Source: Azohydromonas aeria | GTDB taxonomy: Bacteria; Pseudomonadota; Gammaproteobacteria; Burkholderiales; Burkholderiaceae_C | DNA length: 45,247 nucleotides | Assembly: GCF_009760915.1 (NCBI RefSeq) | Contig: NZ_VIDQ01000062.1 | Coordinates: 1-45,247 of the forward strand | Reading direction: 5' to 3' | Shown here: one piece after another, positions 23,672 through 30,388 of the stretch | How the letters are laid out: each line of letters starts with the position of its first letter | How positions within the stretch are numbered: position 1 is the first letter of the stretch | Notes under the pieces: generated by a model | Databases searched by the model: none | What the model saw: only the letters and a program-made list of their open reading frames with translations | Told to the model about the DNA's origin: nothing | Translations under genes and position numbers: made by a program

Positions 23672-24684
23672 ACATGGCGATGGCACAGAAACCCCGCATC
23701 ACCTTGGGCTCGCTCAAGCCGCTGCTCAACACGCGCGAGCTGGACGATGAACAGTTCGCGCCGGCTCCCAGCCGTGACCCGTCGCGCATGTCGCTGGACC
23801 TGATAGACGAAGATCCAAAGCAGCCTCGCCGGCAGCACGACCCCGTGAAACTGCAGGAGCTGGCGGACAGCATCAAGGCCGCCGGCGACGTGCTGCAGCC
23901 CGTGTCCCTCTACCCCAACCCCGATGCGCCGGGACGCTACATCGTCAACTTCGGGCACCGGCGCTGCCGTGCTGCGCGCATGGCCGGGATGGTCGATGTG
24001 CCCTACTTCCTCGGCCGCAAGCTGACCTCCTTCGATCAAGTCATCGAGAACGAGCAGCGCGAGGATCTGTCGCCGATGGACCTCGCGCTGTTCATCCGTG
24101 ATCGGATGGGCGAAGGCATGCAGCAGCAGGAAATCGCGCAGCGCCTGGGCAAGAGCAAGGGCTACATCTCCAAGGCTGCGGCGCTGGCCGAAGCCCCGGC
24201 AGCTGTCGTCGAAGCGTGCAGCAGTGGCAAGGTGGCCGGGGTGAACGAGGCCTACGAACTGCGCAACCTGCACCGCGAGTTCCCTGAAGCGGTGGAGCAG
24301 TGGGTAGCTCAGCAGCCGGAAATCTCGCGCGCGAGCATCCTGTCGCTGCGCGCTGAACTTGAAGCCCCTGCTGCGCCAGCCCCTGCGCCGGCTGCCGAAG
24401 CAATGCCGCCTTCCGCCGGCGCACCTGCAACGACGGCAGCGGTTGAGGCGGGTGGTGCACGGCCTGCACCGAAGAACAAGGCTGCCGAGCAGGAAGCACC
24501 GGCAGCCGGCCAGGCCACGGCCGCGCGTGTCCTGATGGGTGAATACAAGGGTCAGCCGCTTGTGCTGGACTTCAGTTCCGAGCCCCCGCGCGAGGGGCAC
24601 ATCTTCGGACGGCGACCCGGAAGTCCTCGGCGTTTGACGGTACTTGCCACGGACGTGCGCCTGCTCGGTTTCCGAGCCGAATGA
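23668..24684 (+). CDS. parB: ParB/KorB-like partition and regulatory protein
   Basis: A 338-residue protein with the ParB N-terminal CTPase-type domain (GHRRCRAA near 96, ENEQREDLSP near 128). An HTH (QEIAQRLGKSKGYISKAAALAE, about 154-175) and a long Ala/Pro-rich linker (about 250-290) follow. The small C-terminal beta domain (about 295-338) resembles the SH3-like domain of KorB (EYKGQPLVLDF...LATDVRLLGF). KorB proteins both partition plasmids and act as global repressors, so this protein may also control transfer or replication genes. No exact match to the IncP KorB operator was noticed in the window. A perfect palindrome lies 15 bp after the stop. Confidence 0.92.
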   Translation: MNMAMAQKPRITLGSLKPLLNTRELDDEQFAPAPSRDPSRMSLDLIDEDPKQPRRQHDPVKLQELADSIKAAGDVLQPVSLYPNPDAPGRYIVNFGHRRCRAARMAGMVDVPYFLGRKLTSFDQVIENEQREDLSPMDLALFIRDRMGEGMQQQEIAQRLGKSKGYISKAAALAEAPAAVVEACSSGKVAGVNEAYELRNLHREFPEAVEQWVAQQPEISRASILSLRAELEAPAAPAPAPAAEAMPPSAGAPATTAAVEAGGARPAPKNKAAEQEAPAAGQATAARVLMGEYKGQPLVLDFSSEPPREGHIFGRRPGSPRRLTVLATDVRLLGFRAE

Positions 24685-24694
24685 GTGGACCGGA

Positions 24695-24720
24695 GGCCGG
24701 TTTCTCATGAGAAACTGGTC
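24695..24720. repeat. Inverted repeat between parB and the mob genes, candidate oriT or parS
   Basis: GTTTCTCATGAGAAAC at 24700-24715 is a perfect 16-bp palindrome, extendable to 13-bp arms with two mismatches (24695-24720). It lies in the only untranslated gap (24685-24806) between parB and the relaxosome genes. That is where MOBP elements usually keep oriT, and also where a parS site or the parB terminator could be. No recognised nic consensus was found with confidence. Confidence 0.45.
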
Positions 24721-24806
24721 TTTTGTGACACACATGCAGGCAGTAGCTATTCCATGAATTCTCTTTGTTCTGGTCTTCGACGCTCGCCTGCTCGGGGAGG
24801 CCGGTG

Positions 24807-25361
24807 ATGTCGCCGCCCAAGAAGCGTTCCACGCTCAACGTGGACCTCGGCGACTTGAAGCCGCTGGTGTTGGTAGCTGCGGAGCGTTCTGGAAAGGGTA
24901 CGGCAGCTTGGGTCCGGGAAGCGTTGGCGATGGCGGTGCAGGAGCACACGGCTGATGAGGTTCCTGCGTCCATGCCGCGCGTGGCTGCGAATCGCAGCCG
25001 AGACTCAACCGTGGTGAACTTCGGTGGGCGGCTCACGGTGGAAGACTCCGAGGCACTGCGCCTGGCTGCGGCGGCTGAAGGGCTGTCCCAGATCGAGTAC
25101 GTCTCACGCGTGGCTCGTGGCGAGCTTGTCACGTCGCGTGTGGCTGCCCTGGACGTGCTTGAGGCGGTACGCAAGCGGCTGCAGTCGCTGGAACTGACGC
25201 TGCGTGCCGTGCAGTCTCAAGCGGAGCATGACCCGGCCGTTTTGGCGCAGGTAGAGAGCGCGGCAAGGGAAGTGCGGGCGCAGGCGAGGCGCGCATCTGA
25301 GGCTTTTGATGCCGTGGGCACGACTCGGCGCATGGCCGGGCAGCGAGAGGCGCGCAGGTGA
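24807..25361 (+). CDS. Relaxosome accessory protein (MobC-like)
   Basis: A 184-residue protein that begins PPKKRSTLNVDL, a ribbon-helix-helix-like strand, followed by helices (SGKGTAAWVREALAMAVQ). A second similar RHH-like unit appears near residues 68-100 (STVVNFGGRLTVEDSEALRLAAAAEG). The C-terminus is helical and Arg/Ala-rich. Small DNA-binding proteins of this kind bend or mark oriT for the relaxase. The start at 24807 is preceded by GGGGAGG. The stop overlaps the relaxase start by 4 nt, strong support for a shared role. Confidence 0.78.
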   Translation: MSPPKKRSTLNVDLGDLKPLVLVAAERSGKGTAAWVREALAMAVQEHTADEVPASMPRVAANRSRDSTVVNFGGRLTVEDSEALRLAAAAEGLSQIEYVSRVARGELVTSRVAALDVLEAVRKRLQSLELTLRAVQSQAEHDPAVLAQVESAAREVRAQARRASEAFDAVGTTRRMAGQREARR

Positions 25362-26350
25362 AGCGTCATCAGGTTGATGAACTGCTGGTCCGGCATGGGC
25401 AGGAGCTTTTCTGGCCCCGGGCGCAACGCGGCCCCAAGGCCGGCGACTTGAAGTTGCCCCTCCCCAGGGGCGGCAAGGTGACACCGGCCGCGGTACGGCA
25501 GCGCGTGCGGCTGGTTCTCAGCAAGGCGCCGTCGGTGGTGGTGAAGATCACTGGCACGGCCACAGGGATGGGCAAGGTTCGTCAGCATCTGCGCTACATC
25601 ACCGAGCGTGGTGAAACCCTGCGCGACGACGAGGGCAGGGAGTACGTCACCCCCGACGACGTGAAGCTGTTCGGGGATCAATTCAAGTACGACGGCTCCC
25701 CGATTCCTACGTTTGGCACGCAACGTGAGGCGTTCCAACTCGCGCTGGACATGCCGCCCGGCACGGACCCCGAGGCGGTACAGGCAGCGGCCGTGGCGTT
25801 CGCGCAGCAGGAATTTTCTGGACACCGATGGGCCTGGGCCTACCACAGCCACCAAGGCCACCCGCATGTGCATCTGCTCGTGCGTGCGCAGGGACGGCAC
25901 CTGAAGCGCCTGGCGCCGAGCCCGGCGGACTTGCACCGCTGGCGTGAGGCCTTCGCCCGCGAGCTGCGCGCGCGTGGGGTGCCGGCCCAGGCAACGACAC
26001 GGCTGGTGCGCGGCGCGGTGCGCAACGAAGAACCGCTATGGGTGACCCGGGCCAGGAAGGCGGGGACGCTGCGCCAGGAGCCGCCCTTGAACGAACGTGT
26101 GACGCTGGGCAGCGATTCAATGCAGCGCTCGCTCATGTCCTGGGCCTACCTGCATGCGGCCTTGGCCGAATCGCCGGATGCAGCGGATCGAGAGTTGGCC
26201 GCCGCCGTCAAGGGCTTCGTGCGGCACATGCCCATGGTGTCGCACGTGGTGGGGGTGGAACTCGACCGCCAGCGCCAGCAGGAGCAGCGGCCCCAGCAGC
26301 CAGCGGCGCAAGCGCCGCAGCAGCACCCGGAGCCTGACATCGAGCGGTGA
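25358..26350 (+). CDS. MOBP-type relaxase/mobilisation nuclease
   Basis: A 330-residue conjugative relaxase of the VirD2/MobP kind. The three-His metal motif is clear at about 163-172 (HSHQGHPHVHLLVR). A Tyr in RQHLRYITERG (about residue 80) is a candidate nicking residue. The domain is compact, and only a short Gln-rich tail follows (HH-free after about 310), so there is no primase or helicase extension as in TraI. It should nick oriT upstream, bind the 5' end, and be passed to the VirD4 coupling protein at 7320-9455. Overlap with the accessory gene indicates co-translation. Confidence 0.88.
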   Translation: MKRHQVDELLVRHGQELFWPRAQRGPKAGDLKLPLPRGGKVTPAAVRQRVRLVLSKAPSVVVKITGTATGMGKVRQHLRYITERGETLRDDEGREYVTPDDVKLFGDQFKYDGSPIPTFGTQREAFQLALDMPPGTDPEAVQAAAVAFAQQEFSGHRWAWAYHSHQGHPHVHLLVRAQGRHLKRLAPSPADLHRWREAFARELRARGVPAQATTRLVRGAVRNEEPLWVTRARKAGTLRQEPPLNERVTLGSDSMQRSLMSWAYLHAALAESPDAADRELAAAVKGFVRHMPMVSHVVGVELDRQRQQEQRPQQPAAQAPQQHPEPDIER

Positions 26351-26356
26351 GGGGCT

Positions 26357-26635
26357 TCATCCCTCGTTCCATACCGTATCAACGGCCCAGGTGTGCGCCG
26401 TTTGGCAGGCACCCCACGAGCAGCGGTCCTCCAGCAGCGGCGACAGCCGCGTGAAGATGCCGGGCATGTGGGAGTCGGGATCGCGGCGGCCGATGCCTTC
26501 CGCAATCCAATCGGCCTCCTGGAAGTAGCGGCAGGCCAGTTCGATGTCGATGGGCTGCAGGACGCGCCCCATGGCCTCGTTGCACACGGCGCTCAGGGCG
26601 TCGTTGCCGAAGTGGTGGATGTGGGGATAGGTCAT
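26357..26635 (-). CDS. Hypothetical small protein
   Basis: A 92-residue protein, preceded by GGGAGAAAG at suitable distance from the ATG. It contains conserved-looking aromatic and Cys residues (ACRYFQEADWIAEGI, DRCSWGACQTAH) and no membrane segment or signal. It is convergent with the relaxase gene, with stops 6 bp apart, and follows the next hypothetical gene by 47 bp on the same strand. I recognise no family. Confidence 0.7.
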   Translation of the reverse strand: MTYPHIHHFGNDALSAVCNEAMGRVLQPIDIELACRYFQEADWIAEGIGRRDPDSHMPGIFTRLSPLLEDRCSWGACQTAHTWAVDTVWNEG

Positions 26636-26682
26636 TTCTTTCTCCCAGAAGTGGAGCGGGGCGGTGAGGCCCCGGGGCGGCG

Positions 26683-26952
26683 TCAGGCGGCGCTGAGATA
26701 CCAGGTCAGGAAGCGGATGCGGTCTTCGATGCGCTTGCCGGCTTCGTAGGCCGCACCGTCAGCGGTGCACTCGTAGGCCGGGTCGTACTGCGGCAGCAGC
26801 ACGTCCAGTTCATCCATCGCCGCCTTGCGCTCGGCCTCGGTCAGGACCTGGCGGGCAGCCGGCGCCGGGCGTTGGGCCGGGGCCTTGTTCAGGCCGCGCT
26901 TGGCCTTGAACTCCTCGATGAAGCTGGAGAACTCCAGGTAGAACTGGTTCAT
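26683..26952 (-). CDS. Hypothetical small protein
   Basis: An 89-residue mostly helical protein: an N-terminal aromatic helix (FYLEFSSFIEEFKAKRG), a Pro/Ala linker, then an acidic helical half (EAERKAAMDELDVLLPQYDP...GKRIEDRIRFLTWYLS). The ATG is preceded by GAGAAG. It is probably co-transcribed with the 92-residue gene downstream. Function unknown; nothing suggests membrane location. Confidence 0.7.
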   Translation of the reverse strand: MNQFYLEFSSFIEEFKAKRGLNKAPAQRPAPAARQVLTEAERKAAMDELDVLLPQYDPAYECTADGAAYEAGKRIEDRIRFLTWYLSAA

Positions 26953-27012
26953 GACTTCTCGCTTACCCCTCTTGCCGGGGGGTGCCGGTGCAGCGGTGCT
27001 GCAATGTCTTAA

Positions 27013-27033
27013 CTATAGTCTTTAGGACTATAG
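27013..27033. promoter_or_regulatory. Palindromic operator-like site
   Basis: CTATAGTC and GACTATAG form a perfect 8-bp inverted repeat around a 5-nt centre. A 20-bp window here (27017-27036) matches the site at 27471-27490 at 15 positions. It lies between divergent genes starting at 26952 and 27137. TATAG may overlap a -10 box. The HTH protein encoded at 27520 is a plausible binder. Confidence 0.5.
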
Positions 27034-27136
27034 ATGCAAGCCTGCATGTGTGTCGGTGTGTAGTTGCGAAGTAAACCTTTTTCTGGTCAGCCAGAATTCC
27101 GCCTTGTTCACCAAGCTCCGAGCTGCAGCACCTGCC

Positions 27137-27448
27137 ATGCAATCGCCTTCGCGCCCCAAGATCGACACGTCACGCCTAGACCGTGCGCGCCCTGTGGTGG
27201 CCCTCACGGACCAGTGGCGCATCTACTCCCAGCCCATCCCTGGGCACGAGATGCTGGGCACCATCAGCATGGTGGCGCGCGGGGAAACTCATACCTTCGC
27301 ACTGGCGCGGCGCGAGCGTGACGGCGTGCTGTGTGCGGCAACGGATGGAGTGGCGACACCGCTGAACCGCCAGGACAAGGCTCAGAAGTCGCTGGCTGCG
27401 GCGCAAAGCGCAGGTGCTGGCGCCAGCGATGGCAAGCCCGCTGGATAG
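27137..27448 (+). CDS. Hypothetical protein
   Basis: A 103-residue protein. It has a basic N-terminus (RPKIDTSRLDRARP), a central beta-rich part (TDQWRIYSQPIPGHEMLGTISMVARG, read in pieces) and an Ala/Gly-rich C-terminus. The frame is open upstream to 27050, but I chose the first ATG that gives a hydrophilic start. No family is recognised. It follows the palindrome at 27013 and precedes a second copy of the same operator, so the two flanking promoters may be co-regulated. Confidence 0.5.
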   Translation: MQSPSRPKIDTSRLDRARPVVALTDQWRIYSQPIPGHEMLGTISMVARGETHTFALARRERDGVLCAATDGVATPLNRQDKAQKSLAAAQSAGAGASDGKPAG

Positions 27449-27470
27449 CCTGACTTGGTTTTGCTGTTGT

Positions 27471-27490
27471 GGTCTTGTGGACTATATTTG
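27471..27490. promoter_or_regulatory. Second copy of the operator-like site
   Basis: GTCTTGTGGACTATA repeats the core of the site at 27017-27036 (15 of 20 positions the same; GTC-N5-GAC conserved, outer arms weaker). It lies 30 bp before the start of the HTH gene at 27520, where a repressor-operator overlapping the promoter would be expected. Autoregulation by that protein is inferred. Confidence 0.5.
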
Positions 27491-27519
27491 CCGCATCAAC
27501 CTGAGCCGCTGAAGCTGCC

Positions 27520-27750
27520 ATGCCACTGCCAGAACCTACCGCCGAAAACGTCGTGGCCTACCGCAAGAGCGCGGGCCTGTCGCAGTCCGAGCTGTGCCGG
27601 CTGCTCGGCGTCAAGAGCGTGCGTTGGCTGAGCAAGGTGGAGACGGCCTACGACGGCGCGCAGATGTCGCAGCAGCTATGGGAGCTGATGCTGTTCAAGA
27701 CCAACCAGCATCCCGAGTTCCAGTGCGTGCCTCGGCAGGCCAGCGCGTGA
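27520..27750 (+). CDS. Small XRE-like HTH regulator
   Basis: A 76-residue protein that is almost only a helix-turn-helix domain (VVAYRKSAGLSQSELCRLLGV, then a recognition helix in KSVRWLSKVE). Proteins of this size act as dimeric repressors. A palindromic site related to one upstream of the neighbouring genes lies 30 bp before its start, suggesting autoregulation. It ends where a degenerate convergent gene begins. A typical accessory-region regulator of conjugative elements. Confidence 0.75.
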   Translation: MPLPEPTAENVVAYRKSAGLSQSELCRLLGVKSVRWLSKVETAYDGAQMSQQLWELMLFKTNQHPEFQCVPRQASA

Positions 27751-27751
27751 C

Positions 27752-28195
27752 GCTAGGACTGGCTGGCGGGTTGGCTGCTCGACGCGGCGCACGGTGGCCA
27801 GCAGCGTGTCCAGGCTCTCGACGTTGACGGCGATGAGCAGCAGCCAGCGCAGGCTGAAACGCCGCTGGCCTTCTATCGGGCCGGGCAACGTGCCGTCGCC
27901 GGGCTGGTGTGTCTCCCACCTCCAACGGCTCAACCACGGCCCGCAGGCCCGTGCCGGCCGCGGCTGGCGCTGCTTCGGTGCCTGAACTCGCCAGCGTGCG
28001 GCTGATGGGGTACATCGCCGGCAGCGGCAGGAAGCACCAATCTGGTCAGGAGGGCAGGGGGCTGCCCTTGTCGCTGCGAAACTCGTCGCAAGTCTTCCAG
28101 GCGTGGGGATAGCAGCGGCCGATGACGGGCAGGATCTCGCGCGGGCGGCATGTGCGGTGGTCGATGGCGCTGTTGGGCATGGTGTCATCTTGCAT
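27752..28195 (-). pseudogene. Degenerate gene with in-frame stop and frameshift
   Basis: From the ATG at 28195 (alternative 28180) an intact-looking N-terminus runs 49 codons (CRPREILPVIGRCYPHAW), then meets TGA at 28046-28048. The same frame continues sensibly as PDWCFLPLPAMYPISRTLA. A single TGG-to-TGA change (Trp to stop, LPS-W-PDW) therefore best explains the interruption. Further along, protein-like sequence (SLRWLLLIAVNVESLDTLLATVRRV) is in another frame, so a frameshift near 27900-27940 is likely too. The family is unknown to me. Confidence 0.6.
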
Positions 28196-28455
28196 GGCGC
28201 CATTCGGACTTCGCTAAGTCCTTGGCAGTCCAATCAACTTGCCTGGAGCGGCTACAGACTCAGGTCATTGGATCACTTTTGTGATGGTGATGATAATCGT
28301 AGTTATCAATGTTCCGATGCGTGTGCCGGTGACAGCCATCTCAGGATGCCAAGGCGGACAGTTCGCTCAGGCGCTGCTCAAACCGCTCATGCCACTGTTG
28401 ACCGGAAACGCAGGGCTTCCAACGCGAGTCGAACACGGCTCTTCACGACATGCAC
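28196..28455. other. Gene-poor spacer
   Basis: No convincing gene. A short open frame starts at 28239 (MPGAATDSGHW), but its composition shifts halfway and it has no ribosome site, so I do not call it. The end of the spacer leads into a promoter-like element at 28456. Confidence 0.4.
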
Positions 28456-28483
28456 TTGACTTGCCCTGTCGAGAACGTACATT
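28456..28483 (+). promoter_or_regulatory. Predicted sigma-70 promoter before the ssb remnant
   Basis: TTGACT (28456-28461) and TACATT (28478-28483) are separated by 16 bp, close to the sigma-70 consensus. They lie about 35 bp before the ATG of the ssb-like fragment. The promoter may be a leftover of the intact ssb gene. Confidence 0.4.
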
Positions 28484-28489
28484 ACGTAC

Positions 28490-28819
28490 TTAACGAAATA
28501 CACCAAAAAAACAAGTATGGCATCGGTCAACAAAGTCCTTCTCATTGGCGACCTCGGACGCTGCGAAAAAACCTCGTCCTACATAAATCTCATCGAAAGC
28601 AAAACCAATGCAGACAGCATCGCTGTAGGTGAGCGCTTCGTGGACGAGGTCCGCTTGCGGGTAATGAGAGCCCTTGCCGCTCTTGGTACAGAACTCACCG
28701 GTATCGTTTCTCCTGGCGAAGAGCACGACACCAGCCCTCTGACGGCGTACCAGCGCGCTGCTCGGGTTCTCCATGCGGCGCTGAGGGCCCTGCGTAATAG
28801 CGGCCGTTGCCTCAAACAT
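28490..28819 (-). CDS. Doubtful ORF antisense to the ssb remnant
   Basis: A 109-codon open frame on the minus strand with rather natural composition in its middle (GVVLFARRNDTGEFCTK, DAVCIGFAFDEI). Its last about 15 codons are antisense to the ssb fragment and so cannot be original. It may be the remains of a gene fused by the deletion that truncated ssb. No family is recognised, and the plus-strand frame in the same place is equally open. Kept only as a possibility. Confidence 0.3.
   Translation of the reverse strand: MFEATAAITQGPQRRMENPSSALVRRQRAGVVLFARRNDTGEFCTKSGKGSHYPQADLVHEALTYSDAVCIGFAFDEIYVGRGFFAASEVANEKDFVDRCHTCFFGVFR
28517..28561 (+). pseudogene. ssb: 5' remnant of a single-stranded DNA-binding protein gene
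   Basis: The first 15 codons, MASVNKVLLIGDLGR, match the nearly invariant N-terminus of bacterial SSB (MASVNKV-L-GNLGRDPE). After that, homology stops abruptly and the frame runs into unrelated sequence. I infer a deletion or recombination junction at about 28562. Conjugative elements often carry ssb; here only its start and perhaps its promoter survive. Confidence 0.6.
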
Positions 28820-28870
28820 CTGTCAGCCTGCAATGCTTCGTCAGGCTGGCAACAGCGCTTGCTGACCTCT

Positions 28871-28898
28871 GTGCGTGTTGCTGCGTTTTTCCACGCAC
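28871..28898. promoter_or_regulatory. Inverted repeat upstream of the Xre-RES module
   Basis: GTGCGTG (28871-28877) and CACGCAC (28892-28898) form 7-bp arms 40 bp before the antitoxin start. Xre-type antitoxins repress their own operon by binding palindromes in this position, so it is a candidate operator. The 14-nt spacing would instead allow a hairpin. Confidence 0.35.
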
Positions 28899-28937
28899 GC
28901 AAGGTTGACGCTCGCAATCTGCCTTGACCTGCCCGGC

Positions 28938-29408
28938 ATGAAGTCAACGCCCCACCTCATTGAAACCGACTCCCGCATCGCTGCCAGGAGTCGACCCAAA
29001 AGCAAACCTTCCGAGGATTTCGTGTCCGTCGCCGAGACGCGCGCGCTGATGGCGGGCAGTGTTGCCTTTCGCCAAAAGCGCCTTGAGGCTGGAGACATGG
29101 TGTCCACGGACGAGGCCGCTGAAATGACCGGTACCAGCCGCGTGACGATCAACGCTTGGATCAACAAGGGACGCGCCATTGGGCTTACCCAGATCAAGCG
29201 CGGGTTTCGCATGCCGCGTTGGCAGTTCGATGCCCCGATGTGGGACGTGCTGCCGCAACTGTCGCAAGCCCTCGGTACAAAGGAAGGCTGGGCGCTGCTC
29301 GCTTTTCTCGAAACGCCACATGGCGGGCTCAACGGAGCCACGCCACGTGAGGCAATCGAGCGAGGCGAGGGTGCCCGTGTGGTCGATCTGGCAGCGCGGG
29401 GCAGCTGA
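28938..29408 (+). CDS. Xre/ParS-type antitoxin of the RES module
   Basis: A 156-residue protein. A variable N-terminus is followed by an HTH at about 55-83 (VSTDEAAEMTGTSRVTINAWINKG). The DUF2384 toxin-binding domain comes next (EGWALLAFLE near 115, then GGLNGATPREAIERGEG), which characterises antitoxins of RES toxins. The RES gene starts 11 nt after its stop. About half the residues in the core match the antitoxin-like protein at 22446-22850, so cross-talk between the two is possible. It neutralises the toxin and probably represses the operon. Confidence 0.92.
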   Translation: MKSTPHLIETDSRIAARSRPKSKPSEDFVSVAETRALMAGSVAFRQKRLEAGDMVSTDEAAEMTGTSRVTINAWINKGRAIGLTQIKRGFRMPRWQFDAPMWDVLPQLSQALGTKEGWALLAFLETPHGGLNGATPREAIERGEGARVVDLAARGS

Positions 29409-29419
29409 CCTCCGCGTTC

Positions 29420-29998
29420 ATGAACCTCGCTGATCTCGAATACCTCAACACCTGTACGATCCCCGCCGGACAAACCTTCTTCCGTATCCAGCGTGCCCGC
29501 GCGACACGGCAGACCGTGCGGCGAGGCCCTTTGAAGCTGGCTCCTGCAGGCGTCATGTCGGGTCGATTTGATCTGGTCGATGCGCCTACCGCTTACCTTG
29601 CCGAAGCGCCCGAAACTGCGCTGTACGAGGCAGTGTTTCGGCGCGAGGCCACCAGCGTCTCAATCGCGGCGTTGGGGCAGCGCGAGTTGCTGGCAGCGCA
29701 GCTGTTGCAGCAAGTGCAGTTGGGTGACCTGCGACCCCATGCCGGGTCTTGGCCAGTTCTGCAGTCCCTGCGCCATTCGCAGACCCAGGAGCTTGCCGCA
29801 CAAGCCCATGCAGCAGGCTTCGACGGCTTTATCTACCGCTCGGCACAGCAGTTTGGCCAAGACTGCATCGTGTTGTTCGACCCTGGCGCTACGAGTACGA
29901 AAGCTCTGTGGCGAACGCCATTGACCAATGCGGCCGGGGCTGTGAGCCGTTGGGTGGCGGCAGCAGTTCGAGGTTCGGGGATCCCTCTGGTTCCATGA
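29420..29998 (+). CDS. RES-domain toxin
   Basis: A 192-residue RES protein. The conserved Arg-Glu-Ser arrangement is visible: FFRIQRAR (Arg near 18-20), the GRFDLVDAPTAYLAEAPETALYEAVFR block (Tyr-Leu and Glu near 55-65) and FIYRSAQQFGQDCIVLF (Ser near 139). Characterised RES toxins degrade NAD+ and cause growth arrest. All key blocks are present, so the toxin looks functional. The C-terminal about 35 residues are an extra Ala/Gly tail. The pair probably stabilises the element by post-segregational arrest. A bidirectional terminator follows. Confidence 0.92.
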   Translation: MNLADLEYLNTCTIPAGQTFFRIQRARATRQTVRRGPLKLAPAGVMSGRFDLVDAPTAYLAEAPETALYEAVFRREATSVSIAALGQRELLAAQLLQQVQLGDLRPHAGSWPVLQSLRHSQTQELAAQAHAAGFDGFIYRSAQQFGQDCIVLFDPGATSTKALWRTPLTNAAGAVSRWVAAAVRGSGIPLVP

Positions 29999-30153
29999 GT
30001 CTCCCCAGGCACCCTGACGGTGGTGTTTTACCGTCCTGGTGCAAGAGGCGCGGAGAAGGACTGGAGGTCAACACCCTGCCTGTTCACCAAGCAGCGACAA
30101 GAAAATTTATCCAAGCTTCGAGACAGATGGACTGCATCAAGCTCAACAAAGCA

Positions 30154-30175
30154 AAACGGCCCTGAAGGGCCGTTT
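30154..30175. terminator. Bidirectional Rho-independent terminator
   Basis: AAACGGCCC-TGAA-GGGCCGTTT: a perfect 9-bp stem with a 4-nt loop. It stands between the convergent RES toxin gene (ends 29998) and the small minus-strand ORF (ends 30197). On the minus strand the stem is followed by a T-rich run (TTTTGCTTTG). On the plus strand GTTTGTC follows. Confidence 0.85.
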
Positions 30176-30196
30176 GTCTCCGTACAACTATGCCGC

Positions 30197-30388
30197 CTAC
30201 GGCTTCTTGAACAGCTGACCGCTCACTTCAGGACCATTCCAGCTAGCAAAGCGCCGGTCCAGATCTCTAAGCGTAGGCGCCCCTGTTGCACGCAGACCTG
30301 CGCGAACAGCATCAAGCATCGCCTCACTGACATGCTCCACCATCGGCCGACGAAAAGCATTCGTCTGTCTCAATGGGCGGCTGTTCAC
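30197..30388 (-). CDS. Tiny ORF coupled to the GNAT-like gene
   Basis: A 63-residue helical protein (EHVSEAMLDAVRAGLRATG, LRDLDRRFASWNGPEVSGQLF). The GTG at 30388 would give a 65-nt overlap with the upstream gene; ATG codons further in (MVEHVSEAM, MLDAVRAG) lie nearer that gene's stop at 30324. Either way translation must be coupled. No family is recognised. Its size and position suggest a partner, for example an antitoxin or regulator, of the acyltransferase-like protein; that is inference. Confidence 0.6.
   Translation of the reverse strand: MNSRPLRQTNAFRRPMVEHVSEAMLDAVRAGLRATGAPTLRDLDRRFASWNGPEVSGQLFKKP

Noticed and set aside
28239..28493. An 84-codon plus-strand ORF
   Set aside because: No ribosome site, mixed composition, and it overlaps the promoter of the ssb remnant.
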